This document shows positions 28,174 through 36,843 of a stretch of 64,000 nt of DNA, in pieces. Where the stretch lies: contig NZ_CP065915.1 of the NCBI RefSeq assembly GCF_016134045.1, positions 1-64,000 on the forward strand. The letters are read 5' to 3'. This DNA comes from Pelagovum pacificum (GTDB lineage Bacteria; Pseudomonadota; Alphaproteobacteria; Rhodobacterales; Rhodobacteraceae). The position numbers were made by a program, and so were the translations under genes. Below the pieces are notes generated by a model. It saw nothing but the letters and a program-made list of their open reading frames with translations, did not search any database and was not told the origin of the DNA. Numbering within the stretch: position 1 is the stretch's first letter; the number at the start of each line of letters is the position of its first letter.

Positions 28174-29013
28174 TCAGTGCTCGGCTTCAAGGAGGGCGCG
28201 CAGACCAGTCCGGTAGTCGGGGTAGAGCAGCGACACGCCGAGCTCGCGCTTGATGCGGTCGTTTCGCACCTTCTTGCTTTCTGCGTAGAAGGAGCGCGCC
28301 ATCGGCGTCATGTCCGCCGTCTCGAACGGTTCTTCGGGCGGCAGGGGCATCCCGAGCAGCTCTGCCGCGTAGGCGATCACGTCCTGCGGTGGGGCCGGGT
28401 CGTCATCGCAGACGTTGTAGGCCGCGCCGGGGTTGGGCTGGGCGATGGAGGCCGCGACGGTGCGGGCGATATCCTCGACATGGATGCGGGAGAAGACCTG
28501 TCCCGGCTTCACGATCCGGCGCGCCGTGCCTTTCCTCACCTTTGAAAAGGGTCCGCGCCCCGGCCCATAGATGCCGGCAAGCCGGAAGAAGTGCACTGGC
28601 AGCCCGGTGTCGCGCCACTGTGTCTCCGCCAGAACCCGCAGGCGCCCCCGGCGGGTCGAAGGGGTCAGGGGCGTCTCCTCGTCGATCCAATTGCCGCCGT
28701 GGTCGCCGTAGACGCCGGTCGTCGACAGGTATCCGACCCAGTCGAACCGGTAGGGCGACAGGTCATGGTCCCTGAGCAGCGGATCGCCGTTCTCGTCCGG
28801 CGCGGCCGACAACAGGAGGTGACTGGCCTCTGCCAGATAGGACGACAGGTCAGTGCCGGGCCAGATCAGCGGCGTCACGCCCTCGGCTTCGAGGCGCGCA
28901 GCTTTCTCTTCCGAGCGGGTCGTTCCGACGATGTGCCAACCCTCCGGGATCAGGAGGCGGGCGAGAGCGGATGCGGAATAGCCGTGGCCGATGGAGAGCA
29001 GAGTTCGTGTCAT
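28174..29013 (-). CDS. NAD(P)-dependent epimerase/dehydratase-like SDR (YeeZ type)
   Basis: The 279-aa product is an extended SDR protein. It starts TLLSIGHGYSASALARLL, a slightly unusual Rossmann loop seen in the YeeZ group. Other segments are YLSTTGVYGDHGGNWIDEE, FFRLAGIYGPGRGPF and YNVCDDDPAPPQDVI. The usual YxxxK is not clearly present, as in many YeeZ-like proteins, so catalytic activity is uncertain. I chose MTRTLLSIGHG over a longer in-frame start because it begins the fold. It lies 37 bp upstream of the sodium-channel gene on the same strand, so co-transcription is possible. Confidence 0.8.
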   Translation of the reverse strand: MTRTLLSIGHGYSASALARLLIPEGWHIVGTTRSEEKAARLEAEGVTPLIWPGTDLSSYLAEASHLLLSAAPDENGDPLLRDHDLSPYRFDWVGYLSTTGVYGDHGGNWIDEETPLTPSTRRGRLRVLAETQWRDTGLPVHFFRLAGIYGPGRGPFSKVRKGTARRIVKPGQVFSRIHVEDIARTVAASIAQPNPGAAYNVCDDDPAPPQDVIAYAAELLGMPLPPEEPFETADMTPMARSFYAESKKVRNDRIKRELGVSLLYPDYRTGLRALLEAEH

Positions 29014-29093
29014 CCCGGTCGAGATGGCGCGGAACCCCGCGCCTGGCAAGGTGTCGTTCCGGAAGCCGCGCTGCGCAATGGCATGTTTCCGGG

Positions 29094-29504
29094 TCAGAGC
29101 ATCGCGAGCGTGCGGTCGCAGCGGTCACCGTCGTAGAACGCCTCCAGCACCTCGCCGAAGACCTCCGGCGTGCCGGGAAGCGCGTCGAACAGGGTCATCG
29201 AGCTCCGCAGCTTCAGCGCGTCGACCTGTCCGAAGATCGTCGCGGCCGGTGTTCCCTCATGCGGCAGGATCACGGTCGCCATTTCGACCAGTCGCGGACC
29301 GAGCATCGGATGGGCGAAATAATCGACTGCCTCGTCCCGGTCCTCGATTCCGTAGAATCGACCGGTTTCCGATCGGCCGAGGCCGCGGAGTTGCGGATAG
29401 ATGAACCACATCCAGTGGCTGCGCTTCCGTCCAGCGATGATTTCCGCCCGCGCGGTCTCATACGTGTCCTGTTGCGCGGAGAGAAAGCGGGAGAGGCCGG
29501 GCAT
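29094..29504 (-). CDS. DUF1810-family protein
   Basis: The 136-aa product matches the DUF1810 family through the hallmark RSHWMWFIYPQLRGLGRS, followed by YGIEDRDEAVDYFAHP and a C-terminal YDGDRCDRTLAML. The family is small, soluble and, as far as I know, without a proven function. Its ATG lies two bases after the TGA of the topoisomerase IB gene, so the two form a tight operon. That link suggests, but does not show, a role connected with DNA. Confidence 0.85.
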   Translation of the reverse strand: MPGLSRFLSAQQDTYETARAEIIAGRKRSHWMWFIYPQLRGLGRSETGRFYGIEDRDEAVDYFAHPMLGPRLVEMATVILPHEGTPAATIFGQVDALKLRSSMTLFDALPGTPEVFGEVLEAFYDGDRCDRTLAML

Positions 29505-29506
29505 GG

Positions 29507-30490
29507 TCACACCGACAGCAGGCAAAGCAACGCGCGCTCTGCCTGCCTTAGCTCTGCCCGCTCGGGCAGTTTTCGGGACAGGCGCAGCCGCTCCTTGTCC
29601 TCGGCCTCGGCCAGCGCGATCACCTCGGGGTGGATGTAGCTGTTGCGGGCGATGGTCGGCGTGTTGTGCAGCCGCTCGGCCGCCGCCTCCGACATGGCCC
29701 GGATCGTCAGTGGACCTTCCTTGAGCGCGACGATCAGGGCCGCTTCCGAACCGGCCCATGTCCGGAAGGTCTTGGCGGTGAAGCCCTCCGTCCCGGTGAT
29801 CTCCGCCAGCCGCGCGTTGACGGCCTCGGAACTCACTTCGTGCGCCGTACCGTCAGGGCCGACCCAGCTCGCCAGCGTGGCGCCGGGCAGATCGTGCAGT
29901 TTGCCGAGCACTTTCATCAGCCGCGCGTCGCGAAGACGGCGATCGACAAGCTGCCCGCCCTTCGCACGGTACTTCAGGTGCAAGGTGCCATCGTCGAGCT
30001 CGATATGACGGTTCTTCAGCGTGGTCGCACCGTAGGTCTTGTTCTCCCGCGCCGAGTCGGGCGCGCCGATCCGGAGCGACAGCCGGTCGATCATCGCGAT
30101 GACGGCGGCGATCGCGTAGTCCCGGTCCCCCACTTCGCCAGCGAGGTCGGTGCGAACGCGTCGCCGGATCGCAGGCAGCGCCTCTCCGAACGCCGCGAGG
30201 CTTTCGAACTTCGTCGCCTCCCGCCATGCCCGCCAGTCGGGATGATAGCGGTATTGCTTGCGCGACCGCGCGTCGAGGCCGGTGGCTTGCAGGTGCCCAT
30301 TGGCGCGCGGCGAAATCCAGACACGCTCGTACGCCGGCGGCACGGCAAGCGCCTTGATCCGGTTGCGCTCCGCCTCCTGATCGATGCGGGTGCCGTCCGG
30401 CGCGATGTAGGTGAAGCCCCGGCCTTTACGATGGCGACGAATGCCGGGACGATCATCAGGGTAGTAGATGAGGGCGGGACGCGGTGTCAT
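29507..30490 (-). CDS. DNA topoisomerase IB (poxvirus-like type)
   Basis: The 327-aa product relaxes supercoils by a 3'-phosphotyrosyl single-strand break, the poxvirus-like topoisomerase found in some bacteria. The N-terminal domain reads RKGRGFTYIAPDGTRI and PPAYERVWISPRANGHLQA. Catalytic-domain segments are IGAPDSARENKTYGATTL, KTFRTWAGS with the active-site Arg, and ARNSYIHPEV with the nucleophile Tyr. I start at MTPRPALIYYPDD; an upstream extension lacks family character. It is followed after two bases by the DUF1810 gene and is divergent from amn. Confidence 0.92.
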   Translation of the reverse strand: MTPRPALIYYPDDRPGIRRHRKGRGFTYIAPDGTRIDQEAERNRIKALAVPPAYERVWISPRANGHLQATGLDARSRKQYRYHPDWRAWREATKFESLAAFGEALPAIRRRVRTDLAGEVGDRDYAIAAVIAMIDRLSLRIGAPDSARENKTYGATTLKNRHIELDDGTLHLKYRAKGGQLVDRRLRDARLMKVLGKLHDLPGATLASWVGPDGTAHEVSSEAVNARLAEITGTEGFTAKTFRTWAGSEAALIVALKEGPLTIRAMSEAAAERLHNTPTIARNSYIHPEVIALAEAEDKERLRLSRKLPERAELRQAERALLCLLSV

Positions 30491-30593
30491 GGTGAGCCGC
30501 AAACCCCCGAAGCGGGGCGGGGGTTCCCGCCGCTGTCTTGTCCCTGTCGTCAATCTGGGGGAGAAATACCGAACCGATTTGATTGAGAGCCGC

Positions 30594-32075
30594 ATGCACA
30601 CCGACCAATCCCTGCCAGTCCTGTCCCCCGACGTTCCGCCCGCCGAAGGTTTCACCGACGCCGAGGCCGCCGTCGCGCGACTGGAAGAGCTCTACCGGGC
30701 CTCGGTCGATTTCCTGTGCGAGGCGTTCAACCGAACGATGAAGGACGGCAAGCCCGACCGGCGCTACCGCGCCTTCTATCCCGAGGTGCGGTTCGTCTCG
30801 TCGAGCTACGTGTCCGTCGACAGCCGCCTGTCCTTCGGCCACGTCAGCCAGCCCGGCGTCTACGCGGCAACGATCACGCGGCCCGACCTGTTCGCGAGCT
30901 ACCTGAAGCAGCAGATCGACCTGCTGATCCAGAACCACGAGGCCGCGGTCACGATCGGCGTGTCGACCACGCCGATGCCCGTTCACTTCGCCGTGTCGAA
31001 CGATTCCAGCATTTCCGTCCCGCAGGAAGGTGCGGCGGATTTTACGCTGCGCGACGTCTTCGACGTGCCGGACCTGAACACCACCAACGACGACATCGTC
31101 AACGGCACCGGCTTCACCTACGACGACGGGGCGCACCCGCTTGCCCCGTTCACCGCGCAACGCGTGGACTATTCGCTCGCCCGGCTGAGCCACTACACTG
31201 CAACCGACGCGAGCCACTTCCAGAACCACGTCCTGTTCACAAACTACCAGTTCTACGTCGAGGAGTTCGAAGCCTTCGCCCGTGCCGCGCTTGCTGATCC
31301 GTCGCTCGGCTACACGTCCTTCGTGTCGACCGGCAACGTGGAGATCACGGACCCCGACACCGAGATCCCGATCCCGGCGAAGATGCCGCAGATGCCGTCC
31401 TACCACCTCAAGCGCGAGAACGGCATGGGGATCACGCTGGTCAATATCGGCGTCGGACCTTCGAACGCAAAGACCGCGACCGACCACATCGCCGTGCTGC
31501 GCCCGCATGCGTGGCTGATGGTCGGGCACTGCGCCGGCCTGCGCAATTCGCAGCGGCTCGGCGATTTCGTCCTCGCCCACGCCTACCTGCGCGAGGACAA
31601 GGTGCTGGACGACGACCTTCCCGTCTGGGTGCCGATCCCGCCGCTCGCCGAGATCCAGGTCGCGCTCGAAACCGCGGTCGCCGCCGTGACCGAGTACGAG
31701 GGCTACGACCTCAAGCGCATCATGCGGACCGGCACCGTCGCCAGCCTCGACAACCGGAACTGGGAACTGCGCGACCAGTCCGGCCCGGTGCAGCGTCTCA
31801 GCCAGTCCCGCGCCATCGCGCTCGACATGGAAAGCGCGACGATCGCCGCGAACGGTTTCCGCTTCCGGGTGCCCTACGGCACGCTGCTGTGCGTTTCCGA
31901 CAAGCCCCTGCACGGCGAGCTGAAGCTGCCCGGCATGGCGTCCGATTTCTACAAGACACAGGTCGCGCGGCACCTGATGATCGGCATCCGGGCGATGGAA
32001 ATCCTGCGGGATATGCCGCTTGCGCGGATTCACAGCCGGAAACTGCGATCCTTCGAAGAGACGGCGTTCCTCTGA
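30594..32075 (+). CDS. amn: AMP nucleosidase
   Basis: The 493-aa product splits AMP to adenine and ribose 5-phosphate. The N-terminal regulatory half includes RYRAFYPEVRFVSSSY and LSFGHVSQPGVYAATIT. The C-terminal nucleoside-phosphorylase-like half includes MGITLVNIGVGPSNAKTAT, RPHAWLMVGHCAGLR and ALDMESATIAANGFRF, where the Glu of DMES contacts the ribose. Length fits E. coli-type Amn. Codons upstream of the chosen ATG in the same frame look non-coding; no strong ribosome site is seen, so the start is moderate. It runs divergent from the topoisomerase gene. Confidence 0.93.
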   Translation: MHTDQSLPVLSPDVPPAEGFTDAEAAVARLEELYRASVDFLCEAFNRTMKDGKPDRRYRAFYPEVRFVSSSYVSVDSRLSFGHVSQPGVYAATITRPDLFASYLKQQIDLLIQNHEAAVTIGVSTTPMPVHFAVSNDSSISVPQEGAADFTLRDVFDVPDLNTTNDDIVNGTGFTYDDGAHPLAPFTAQRVDYSLARLSHYTATDASHFQNHVLFTNYQFYVEEFEAFARAALADPSLGYTSFVSTGNVEITDPDTEIPIPAKMPQMPSYHLKRENGMGITLVNIGVGPSNAKTATDHIAVLRPHAWLMVGHCAGLRNSQRLGDFVLAHAYLREDKVLDDDLPVWVPIPPLAEIQVALETAVAAVTEYEGYDLKRIMRTGTVASLDNRNWELRDQSGPVQRLSQSRAIALDMESATIAANGFRFRVPYGTLLCVSDKPLHGELKLPGMASDFYKTQVARHLMIGIRAMEILRDMPLARIHSRKLRSFEETAFL

Positions 32076-32078
32076 AAT

Positions 32079-32262
32079 CCGGCGTCGTTGGGCGGAATAA
32101 CGCGTATCTTGCGTCTCTTCTCGGCCACAGAACGCCGGATCAAGGGCTGAAAACGCAAGTTTTCTTGGAAAAAACGCTTTGGCGACGTTGTGTGCGCCCA
32201 CTACATGCCGTTAGATACCGCCACCGAGGCCCAATTTATCGGGCAGTGTAGGAGACAAGAAC
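32079..32262 (+). promoter_or_regulatory. HU gene upstream region with candidate promoter
   Basis: TTGGCG (32179-32184) and TACATG (32202-32207) are 17 bp apart and form a plausible sigma-70 promoter. An A-rich tract (GGAAAAAACG) precedes it. GGAG at 32251 serves as ribosome site for the HU gene. Confidence 0.45.
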
Positions 32263-32550
32263 ATGGCGAAACCCATGACCAAGACCCAACTCGTCGCCGC
32301 TCTGGCCGAAGAGATGGGCAGCGACAAGAAAACCGCGACCGCCGCGCTTGATGCCGTGACCGGCGTCATCACCAAGGAAGTGTCCGGCGGCGGTGCCGTC
32401 ACGCTCCCCGGCGTTGGCAAGATCTACTGCCGCGAGCGCCCCGAGCGCATGGTCCGCAACCCGGCCACCGGCGAGCAGATCAAGAAAGACGCGGACAAGG
32501 TCGTCAAGATGACCATCGCGAAGGCCCTGAAGGACAGCGTCAACAGCTGA
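32263..32550 (+). CDS. HU-family nucleoid DNA-binding protein
   Basis: The 95-aa product belongs to the HU/IHF family of DNA-bending proteins. It starts MAKPMTKTQLVAALAEEMG and has the beta-arm region AVTLPGVGKIYCRERPERMVRNPATGEQ. The arm contains RNPATGEQI, the family signature with the intercalating Pro. The C terminus is Lys-rich (KVVKMTIAKALKDSVNS). The internal Cys in IYCRER is less usual. HU acts as a homo- or heterodimer on the nucleoid. It has its own candidate promoter and an intrinsic terminator, so it is monocistronic. Confidence 0.95.
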   Translation: MAKPMTKTQLVAALAEEMGSDKKTATAALDAVTGVITKEVSGGGAVTLPGVGKIYCRERPERMVRNPATGEQIKKDADKVVKMTIAKALKDSVNS

Positions 32551-32573
32551 GCCTCGAGGCAGAGAATTTTCGG

Positions 32574-32603
32574 GAAAGGGTCGCCTTGGGCGGCCCTTTT
32601 TCG
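32574..32603 (+). terminator. Intrinsic terminator of the HU gene
   Basis: AAAGGG-T-CGCC pairs with GGCG-G-CCCTTT around a short loop, followed by TTCG. The stem is GC-rich with a T-run and lies 25 bp after the stop codon. Confidence 0.8.
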
Positions 32604-32908
32604 TTTGGGCTGCTTGCACGCAGGACCACCCTCTCCCCCTCACCCAACCCACTTCCCCTCACCCAACCCTCTCCCCCGAGGGGAGAGGGCTTCGGTTGTG
32701 CCCGATTGCCAGGCGATCGCTCCCCTGGGGGAGGGCTTCGGTTGTACTCCATCGCCAATCCATCGCGCCCCAACCCTCTCCCCATGGGGGAGAGGACAGG
32801 GTGAGGGGACGCCCCCACCCGACACCCCAGAACCAAATTCCCCTCTCGCCTCTTTCCTTTTCGAGCCGGCTCCGTCAGAGCCGACCTGCAAGACGAAGAG
32901 GTGTGAAG
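32604..32908. repeat. C/G-skewed repeat-rich intergenic region
   Basis: The core (32629-32815) is a mosaic of CCCTCTCCCC, CTCACCCAACCCT and inverse GGGGAGAGG / GGGTGAGGGG blocks, able to form several hairpins. A 15-bp direct repeat, GAGGGCTTCGGTTGT, occurs at 32685-32699 and 32731-32745. Similar 'ccctctccccatgggggagagg' elements are scattered in many proteobacterial genomes. No gene is seen in this stretch. Confidence 0.75.
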
Positions 32909-33775
32909 ATGGACAGGCGCGCGGTCGCGATGGGAATTTTGTTCGCGTTGATGTGGGCCTCTGCCTTCACCTCGGCGCGGATCATCGTGCAGGCGGCCCC
33001 GCCGCTGACGGCGCTGGCGCTGCGCTTCCTGATCTCCGGCCTCGTCGGCGTGATCTGGGCAAAGGCGATCGGCCAGAGCTGGCACCTCACCCGCAAGCAG
33101 TGGATCGCCGTCGCGGTCTTCGGCATCTGCCAGAACGCGCTCTACCTCGGCATGAACTTCGTTGCGATGCAGACGGTCGAGGCCTCGCTCGCCTCCATCA
33201 TCGCCTCGGCGATGCCGCTTTGCGTCGCGCTGGCCGGCTGGGCGCTCTTCGGCCAGAAGCTTCCGATGCAGGGCCTGCTGGGCTTGATCGCAGGTGTGGC
33301 CGGGGTCGTCCTCATCATGGGCACGCGGCTGTCGGGCGGGGCTGACCTGACCGGCGTGATCTTCTGTCTCATCGGGCTTGCGTCGCTTTCCACCGCGACG
33401 CTGTCCGTGCAGGGGGCCTCTTCGGGCGGCAATTACCTGATGATCGTCGGGCTGCAGATGCTGATCGGCTCTGCTGCGCTCTGGGTTCCGGCTATCGCGC
33501 TCGAGACCTTCAGCGTCGATCTGACATGGCAGGTCGCGGTCGCTTTCCTCTACACCACGCTGGTTCCCGGCCTTGCGGCGACGCTGGTCTGGGTGATGCT
33601 GGTCAACCGGATCGGCACCGTGCGGGCCTCCGTGTTCCACTTCCTGTCGCCCTTCTTCGGCGTCGCCATCGCAGCCGTCGTGCTGGGTGAGGCGATCGGC
33701 GCCTCGGACCTCGTCGGCGTGGCGATCATCGCGGCCGGCATCCTCGCCGTGCAGCTGGCACGGCAGAAAGGCTGA
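32909..33775 (+). CDS. EamA/DMT-superfamily transporter
   Basis: This 288-aa inner-membrane protein has ten hydrophobic segments in two EamA repeats. The first starts AMGILFALMWASAFTSARI and the second near GADLTGVIFCLIGLASLS. It carries the usual helix ends (LVPGLAATLVWVMLVNRIG, FGVAIAAVVLGEAIG). The substrate is unknown. AAGAGGTGTGAAG precedes the ATG. It is only distantly like the EamA protein at 8.5 kb, so this is not a recent duplicate. It converges on the GST gene at 33792. Confidence 0.9.
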   Translation: MDRRAVAMGILFALMWASAFTSARIIVQAAPPLTALALRFLISGLVGVIWAKAIGQSWHLTRKQWIAVAVFGICQNALYLGMNFVAMQTVEASLASIIASAMPLCVALAGWALFGQKLPMQGLLGLIAGVAGVVLIMGTRLSGGADLTGVIFCLIGLASLSTATLSVQGASSGGNYLMIVGLQMLIGSAALWVPAIALETFSVDLTWQVAVAFLYTTLVPGLAATLVWVMLVNRIGTVRASVFHFLSPFFGVAIAAVVLGEAIGASDLVGVAIIAAGILAVQLARQKG

Positions 33776-33791
33776 CGCCGGCCGCCATGGC

Positions 33792-34403
33792 TCAGGCGGC
33801 GCGTGCCTGCGTGTCGCGCGCGACGACGTTCTGCATCGATGCCCGCGCGGTGACCCGCGCCACCCAGTCCCGGAAGGCGGGGATTTCGGGCACTTCGTCA
33901 GGGAAGTAGGTGTAGGGCGAGACCACCAGGAGGTCGGCCACCGTGAAGCCCTGCTTCAGCAGATATGGACGTCCGTCCGACAGGGTGTCGGCGATCCGGG
34001 CGTTCATCTCCTCGACACCGCGAAAGCCGGCCTGGAAGATCGGCCCGTCGACCTTCGCGGCGTGAACCATGAGGACCGGCTCCATCACGTCGCCATACCA
34101 TGCCAGCCAAGTCAGGAAGGCGCCGCGTTCCGCCGAACCCGGCGCCGCGATGGCGGGCGCATCGGGAAACACCTCGCTGAGGTAGGACAGGATCGCTGGC
34201 CGCTCGGTGACGATCTGGCCGTCGTGGTCGAGCGCGGGCACCTTGCCGTCGGGGTGGGGGTTCGCCGGGTCGCGGCCGCCGGAGCCGTCCTGTCGCCGGA
34301 TATCGACGATCCGGATTTGGACCCGGTCGAGCAGGTCCATCTCTTCAACGGCCGCCACGATGGCGGACGAGCGGGAAAACGGGGCGTGGTAGAGCGTGAT
34401 CAT
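33792..34403 (-). CDS. Glutathione S-transferase-family protein
   Basis: The 203-aa product has a thioredoxin-like N-terminal domain (MITLYHAPFSRSSAIVAAVEE, NPHPDGKVPALDHDGQIVTERPAI) and an all-helical C-terminal domain. Ser11-Arg12-Ser13-Ser14 is the likely glutathione-activating region. GGAGGTCAAG fits the start chosen; an in-frame ATG four codons upstream is less likely. Its substrate is not known. It is divergent from a WYL-type regulator gene, with 68 bp between starts, so that regulator probably controls it (inference). Confidence 0.87.
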   Translation of the reverse strand: MITLYHAPFSRSSAIVAAVEEMDLLDRVQIRIVDIRRQDGSGGRDPANPHPDGKVPALDHDGQIVTERPAILSYLSEVFPDAPAIAAPGSAERGAFLTWLAWYGDVMEPVLMVHAAKVDGPIFQAGFRGVEEMNARIADTLSDGRPYLLKQGFTVADLLVVSPYTYFPDEVPEIPAFRDWVARVTARASMQNVVARDTQARAA

Positions 34404-34471
34404 CTTGACCTCCATTCGATCTCTGGGGTCACTATGCACCGACACCCCTGACAATTTCCGACAGGACCGAG

Positions 34472-35170
34472 ATGGCCCGAAGCGATCGCCTGTTCCGCCT
34501 CATGCACTTGCTTCGCAGCCTGCCGCCACCGGTGACGGCGGAACGGCTGGCGCGGGAAACCGGGGTCTCGGTCCGCTCGCTCTATCGCGACATCGACACG
34601 CTTCGCGCCTCGGGCGCGCGGATCGAAGGCGAATCGGGCTACGGCTACACGCTCGCCGAAGACCCGGCGCTGCCGCCGCAGGCCTTCACCCGGCTGGAGC
34701 TCGAAGCGGTGTTGATGGGACTGCAGGAAGTCCGCCAATCCGGCGATACAGAGCTTGGCGCTGCCGCGGAAACGGCGATGGCAAAACTTGTCGCCCGCCT
34801 GCCCGACCGTCAGCAAATGGAGGCGCATCACGCGGTGCAGCATCTCTGGCGCAGCGGACGCCGCGACATTCCCGCACAACCGACCGCCGTGCTGCGGCAG
34901 GCCTGCTGGGACGAAGTGGCGGTGGACCTCGAATATTCCGACAAGCAGGGGCGGGTCACGCAGCGGCGCATCTACCCGATGACCCTGGTCTACATGGATG
35001 AAGTGTTGAACGTCGTCGGCTGGTGCTGCCTGCGGCAGGATTATCGCGAGTTCCGCACCGACCGCATTCTCAGCGCCGAACGAACCGACGAAAGCTTCCG
35101 CCCCCGCCGCGTCGCCATGCTGCGCGAATTCGTGGAGCGTGTCACCGCGGCGCGGGCGGCACAGCGGTGA
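34472..35170 (+). CDS. YafY-like HTH/WYL transcriptional regulator
   Basis: The 232-aa product starts with an HTH domain (MARSDRLFRLMHLLRSLP, ERLARETGVSVRSLYRDIDTL, SGYGYTLAEDP). It continues with a WYL ligand-sensing domain (about 135-215) in which MTLVYMDEVLNVVGWCC is the WYL-equivalent strand. WYL regulators sense small molecules or nucleic acids. Short spacing to the divergent GST gene suggests a local switch for it. The ATG follows GACAGGACCGAG, a moderate ribosome site. Confidence 0.88.
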   Translation: MARSDRLFRLMHLLRSLPPPVTAERLARETGVSVRSLYRDIDTLRASGARIEGESGYGYTLAEDPALPPQAFTRLELEAVLMGLQEVRQSGDTELGAAAETAMAKLVARLPDRQQMEAHHAVQHLWRSGRRDIPAQPTAVLRQACWDEVAVDLEYSDKQGRVTQRRIYPMTLVYMDEVLNVVGWCCLRQDYREFRTDRILSAERTDESFRPRRVAMLREFVERVTAARAAQR

Positions 35171-35531
35171 GCCGCTGCGCGGCTCGCCGGTTTCCGGAAC
35201 GCTTTGCGGCGTGAGCCAGCCTGTCGACCGTGGACCTTTTGAGCGGGTCGCCCAGCCTCCGGCGGGAATATTTGCAGGCCCGAAGAAGATCAGAACTTTC
35301 TCAACCTATCGGACGTAGGACCATCGCCACGGTACAGGCGGGAACGCCGATGACCGTGCCCGAAGAAGGCCCCCGGTACGGCGCATGGCGACCCACTGCC
35401 GGGGGCTGGACCTGAACTTATTCGGGCCGGAAATATTCTCGGGCGTGAATTGCGGCAGCAAGAGGGGCTGAAAGCACCCTGCACGTGGATCATGGGCGCC
35501 GCAGGCGCGCTTTTGAATCAGCGCCCGGCTG
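35171..35531. other. Intergenic stretch without a gene
   Basis: About 360 bp separate the regulator gene from the 3' end of aroC. Short open frames here lack ribosome sites and family likeness. The stretch holds one copy of a repeat recalled from Rhodobacteraceae (35255-35288) and several CCCCCGG / CCGGGGG patches that could pair. I see no RNA gene. Confidence 0.5.
35255..35288. repeat. CCTCCGGCGGG-type dispersed repeat, copy 1
   Basis: GCCTCCGGCGGGAATATTTG followed by CAGGCCCGAAGAAG matches the copy at 49970-50003 in its core (GCCTCCGGCGGGA, TATTTG, GGCC). From memory this is a common intergenic repeat of Rhodobacteraceae. Confidence 0.7.
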
Positions 35532-36641
35532 TCAGCTCGGCCCGATCTTGCCCCGGATGCCGCCGGTCTGCCCCCGGTCGAGCAGAATGTGGTCGAGGAT
35601 GACGGCCGCGACCATCGCTTCCCCAACCGGCACGGCGCGGATGCCCACGCAGGGATCGTGGCGACCCTTGGTGACGACCTCGATCGGCGTGCCGTCCTTG
35701 CGGATCGACTGGCGCGGCGACAGGATCGAGGACGTCGGCTTCACCGCAAAGCGCAGCACGATATCCTGACCCGTCGAGATGCCGCCGAGGATGCCGCCGG
35801 CGTGGTTGGTGCTATATTCCGGGCCGTTCTCGCCCATGGTGATCTCGTCGGCGTTCTCGCGTCCGGTGAGCGCGGCAGCGGCCATGCCCTCACCAATCTC
35901 GACGCCTTTCACCGCGTTGATCGACATCGCCGCCGCGGCGAGATCCGTGTCGAGCTTGCCATAGACCGGTGCGCCGAGGCCGGCGGGCGCACCGCGAACC
36001 ACCACTTCGATCATCGCACCGACGGAGTTGTGGTCCTTGCGCCGCAGGTGGTCGAGGAAGTCGGCCCACTCGCCGACGACACCGGCGTCGGGACACCAGA
36101 AATCGTTGTTCTCGATCTCCGCGCGGTCGAACCGGTTCCGGTCAATGACCTTCGGGCCCATCTGGACCATGTAGCCAAAGATCTCAACCTCGGGCGCGAG
36201 CTGCTTCAGCGCCTGCCGCGCCACGCCGCCGGCCGCGACGCGTGCTGCCGTTTCGCGGGCGGAGGACCGGCCGCCGCCGCGATAATCGCGGATGCCGTAT
36301 TTCTGCCAGTAGGTGATGTCGGCGTGGCCGGGGCGGAACGTCTCGGCGATCTCGCCGTAATCCTTGGACCGCTGGTCGGTATTGCGGATCATCAGCTGAA
36401 TCGGGGTGCCGGTGGTGCGACCCTCGAACACGCCGGAGAGGATCTCCACCGAGTCCGGTTCCTGCCGCTGCGTGGTGTGCTTGGACCGGCCCGGTCGGCG
36501 TCGGTCGAGCCAGAACTGGATATCCGTCTCGGAAAGTGGCACGTTCGGCGGGCAGCCGTCGACCGTTGCCCCGAGGGCGGGCCCATGGCTTTCTCCCCAT
36601 GTGGTCACGCGGAAGAGGTGTCCGTAGCTGTTCAGGCTCAT
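35532..36641 (-). CDS. aroC: Chorismate synthase
   Basis: The 369-aa product makes chorismate from EPSP with reduced FMN, the last common step to aromatic amino acids. It starts [20 protein letters not shown], the usual AroC N terminus. Further signatures are [62 protein letters not shown] and [15 protein letters not shown]. The GGAG in the preceding in-frame codons can serve as ribosome site, so I do not use the ATG five codons upstream. No other aro gene is nearby. It is divergent from the BCCT transporter gene. Confidence 0.97.
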   Translation of the reverse strand: MSLNSYGHLFRVTTWGESHGPALGATVDGCPPNVPLSETDIQFWLDRRRPGRSKHTTQRQEPDSVEILSGVFEGRTTGTPIQLMIRNTDQRSKDYGEIAETFRPGHADITYWQKYGIRDYRGGGRSSARETAARVAAGGVARQALKQLAPEVEIFGYMVQMGPKVIDRNRFDRAEIENNDFWCPDAGVVGEWADFLDHLRRKDHNSVGAMIEVVVRGAPAGLGAPVYGKLDTDLAAAAMSINAVKGVEIGEGMAAAALTGRENADEITMGENGPEYSTNHAGGILGGISTGQDIVLRFAVKPTSSILSPRQSIRKDGTPIEVVTKGRHDPCVGIRAVPVGEAMVAAVILDHILLDRGQTGGIRGKIGPS

Positions 36642-36755
36642 GAGCCGGCGCTCCATCTGTCTTCGGTTGGCGCGTAGCCGAAGTGCAGCCGCGAGGCAAA
36701 TCGGAAACGCTTTCCGGCGAGTTGCCGAAGACCGTTGACAGGCCGGTCGTCATTG

Positions 36756-36773
36756 ATTGACCTGTCAGTCAAT
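36756..36773. promoter_or_regulatory. Inverted-repeat operator candidate (TetR/BetI-like)
   Basis: ATTGAC and GTCAAT are inverted around CTGTCA, 71 bp before the BCCT transporter start. A second, wider pairing (TGACAGG at 36736 with CCTGTCA at 36761) overlaps it. The ATTGAC/GTCAAT type resembles operators of BetI-like TetR regulators of betaine genes. Confidence 0.45.
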
Positions 36774-36843
36774 ATTCGCGGACCCGGCTTTCTGCGCCTC
36801 GGGCCGGGCCGTTCACCCTCGTGCGAGGTCGCAGGGAGACGAT

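Noticed and set aside
35230..35415. Possible 61-aa gene between the WYL regulator and aroC
   Set aside because: It runs through a dispersed repeat and has no ribosome site or family likeness.
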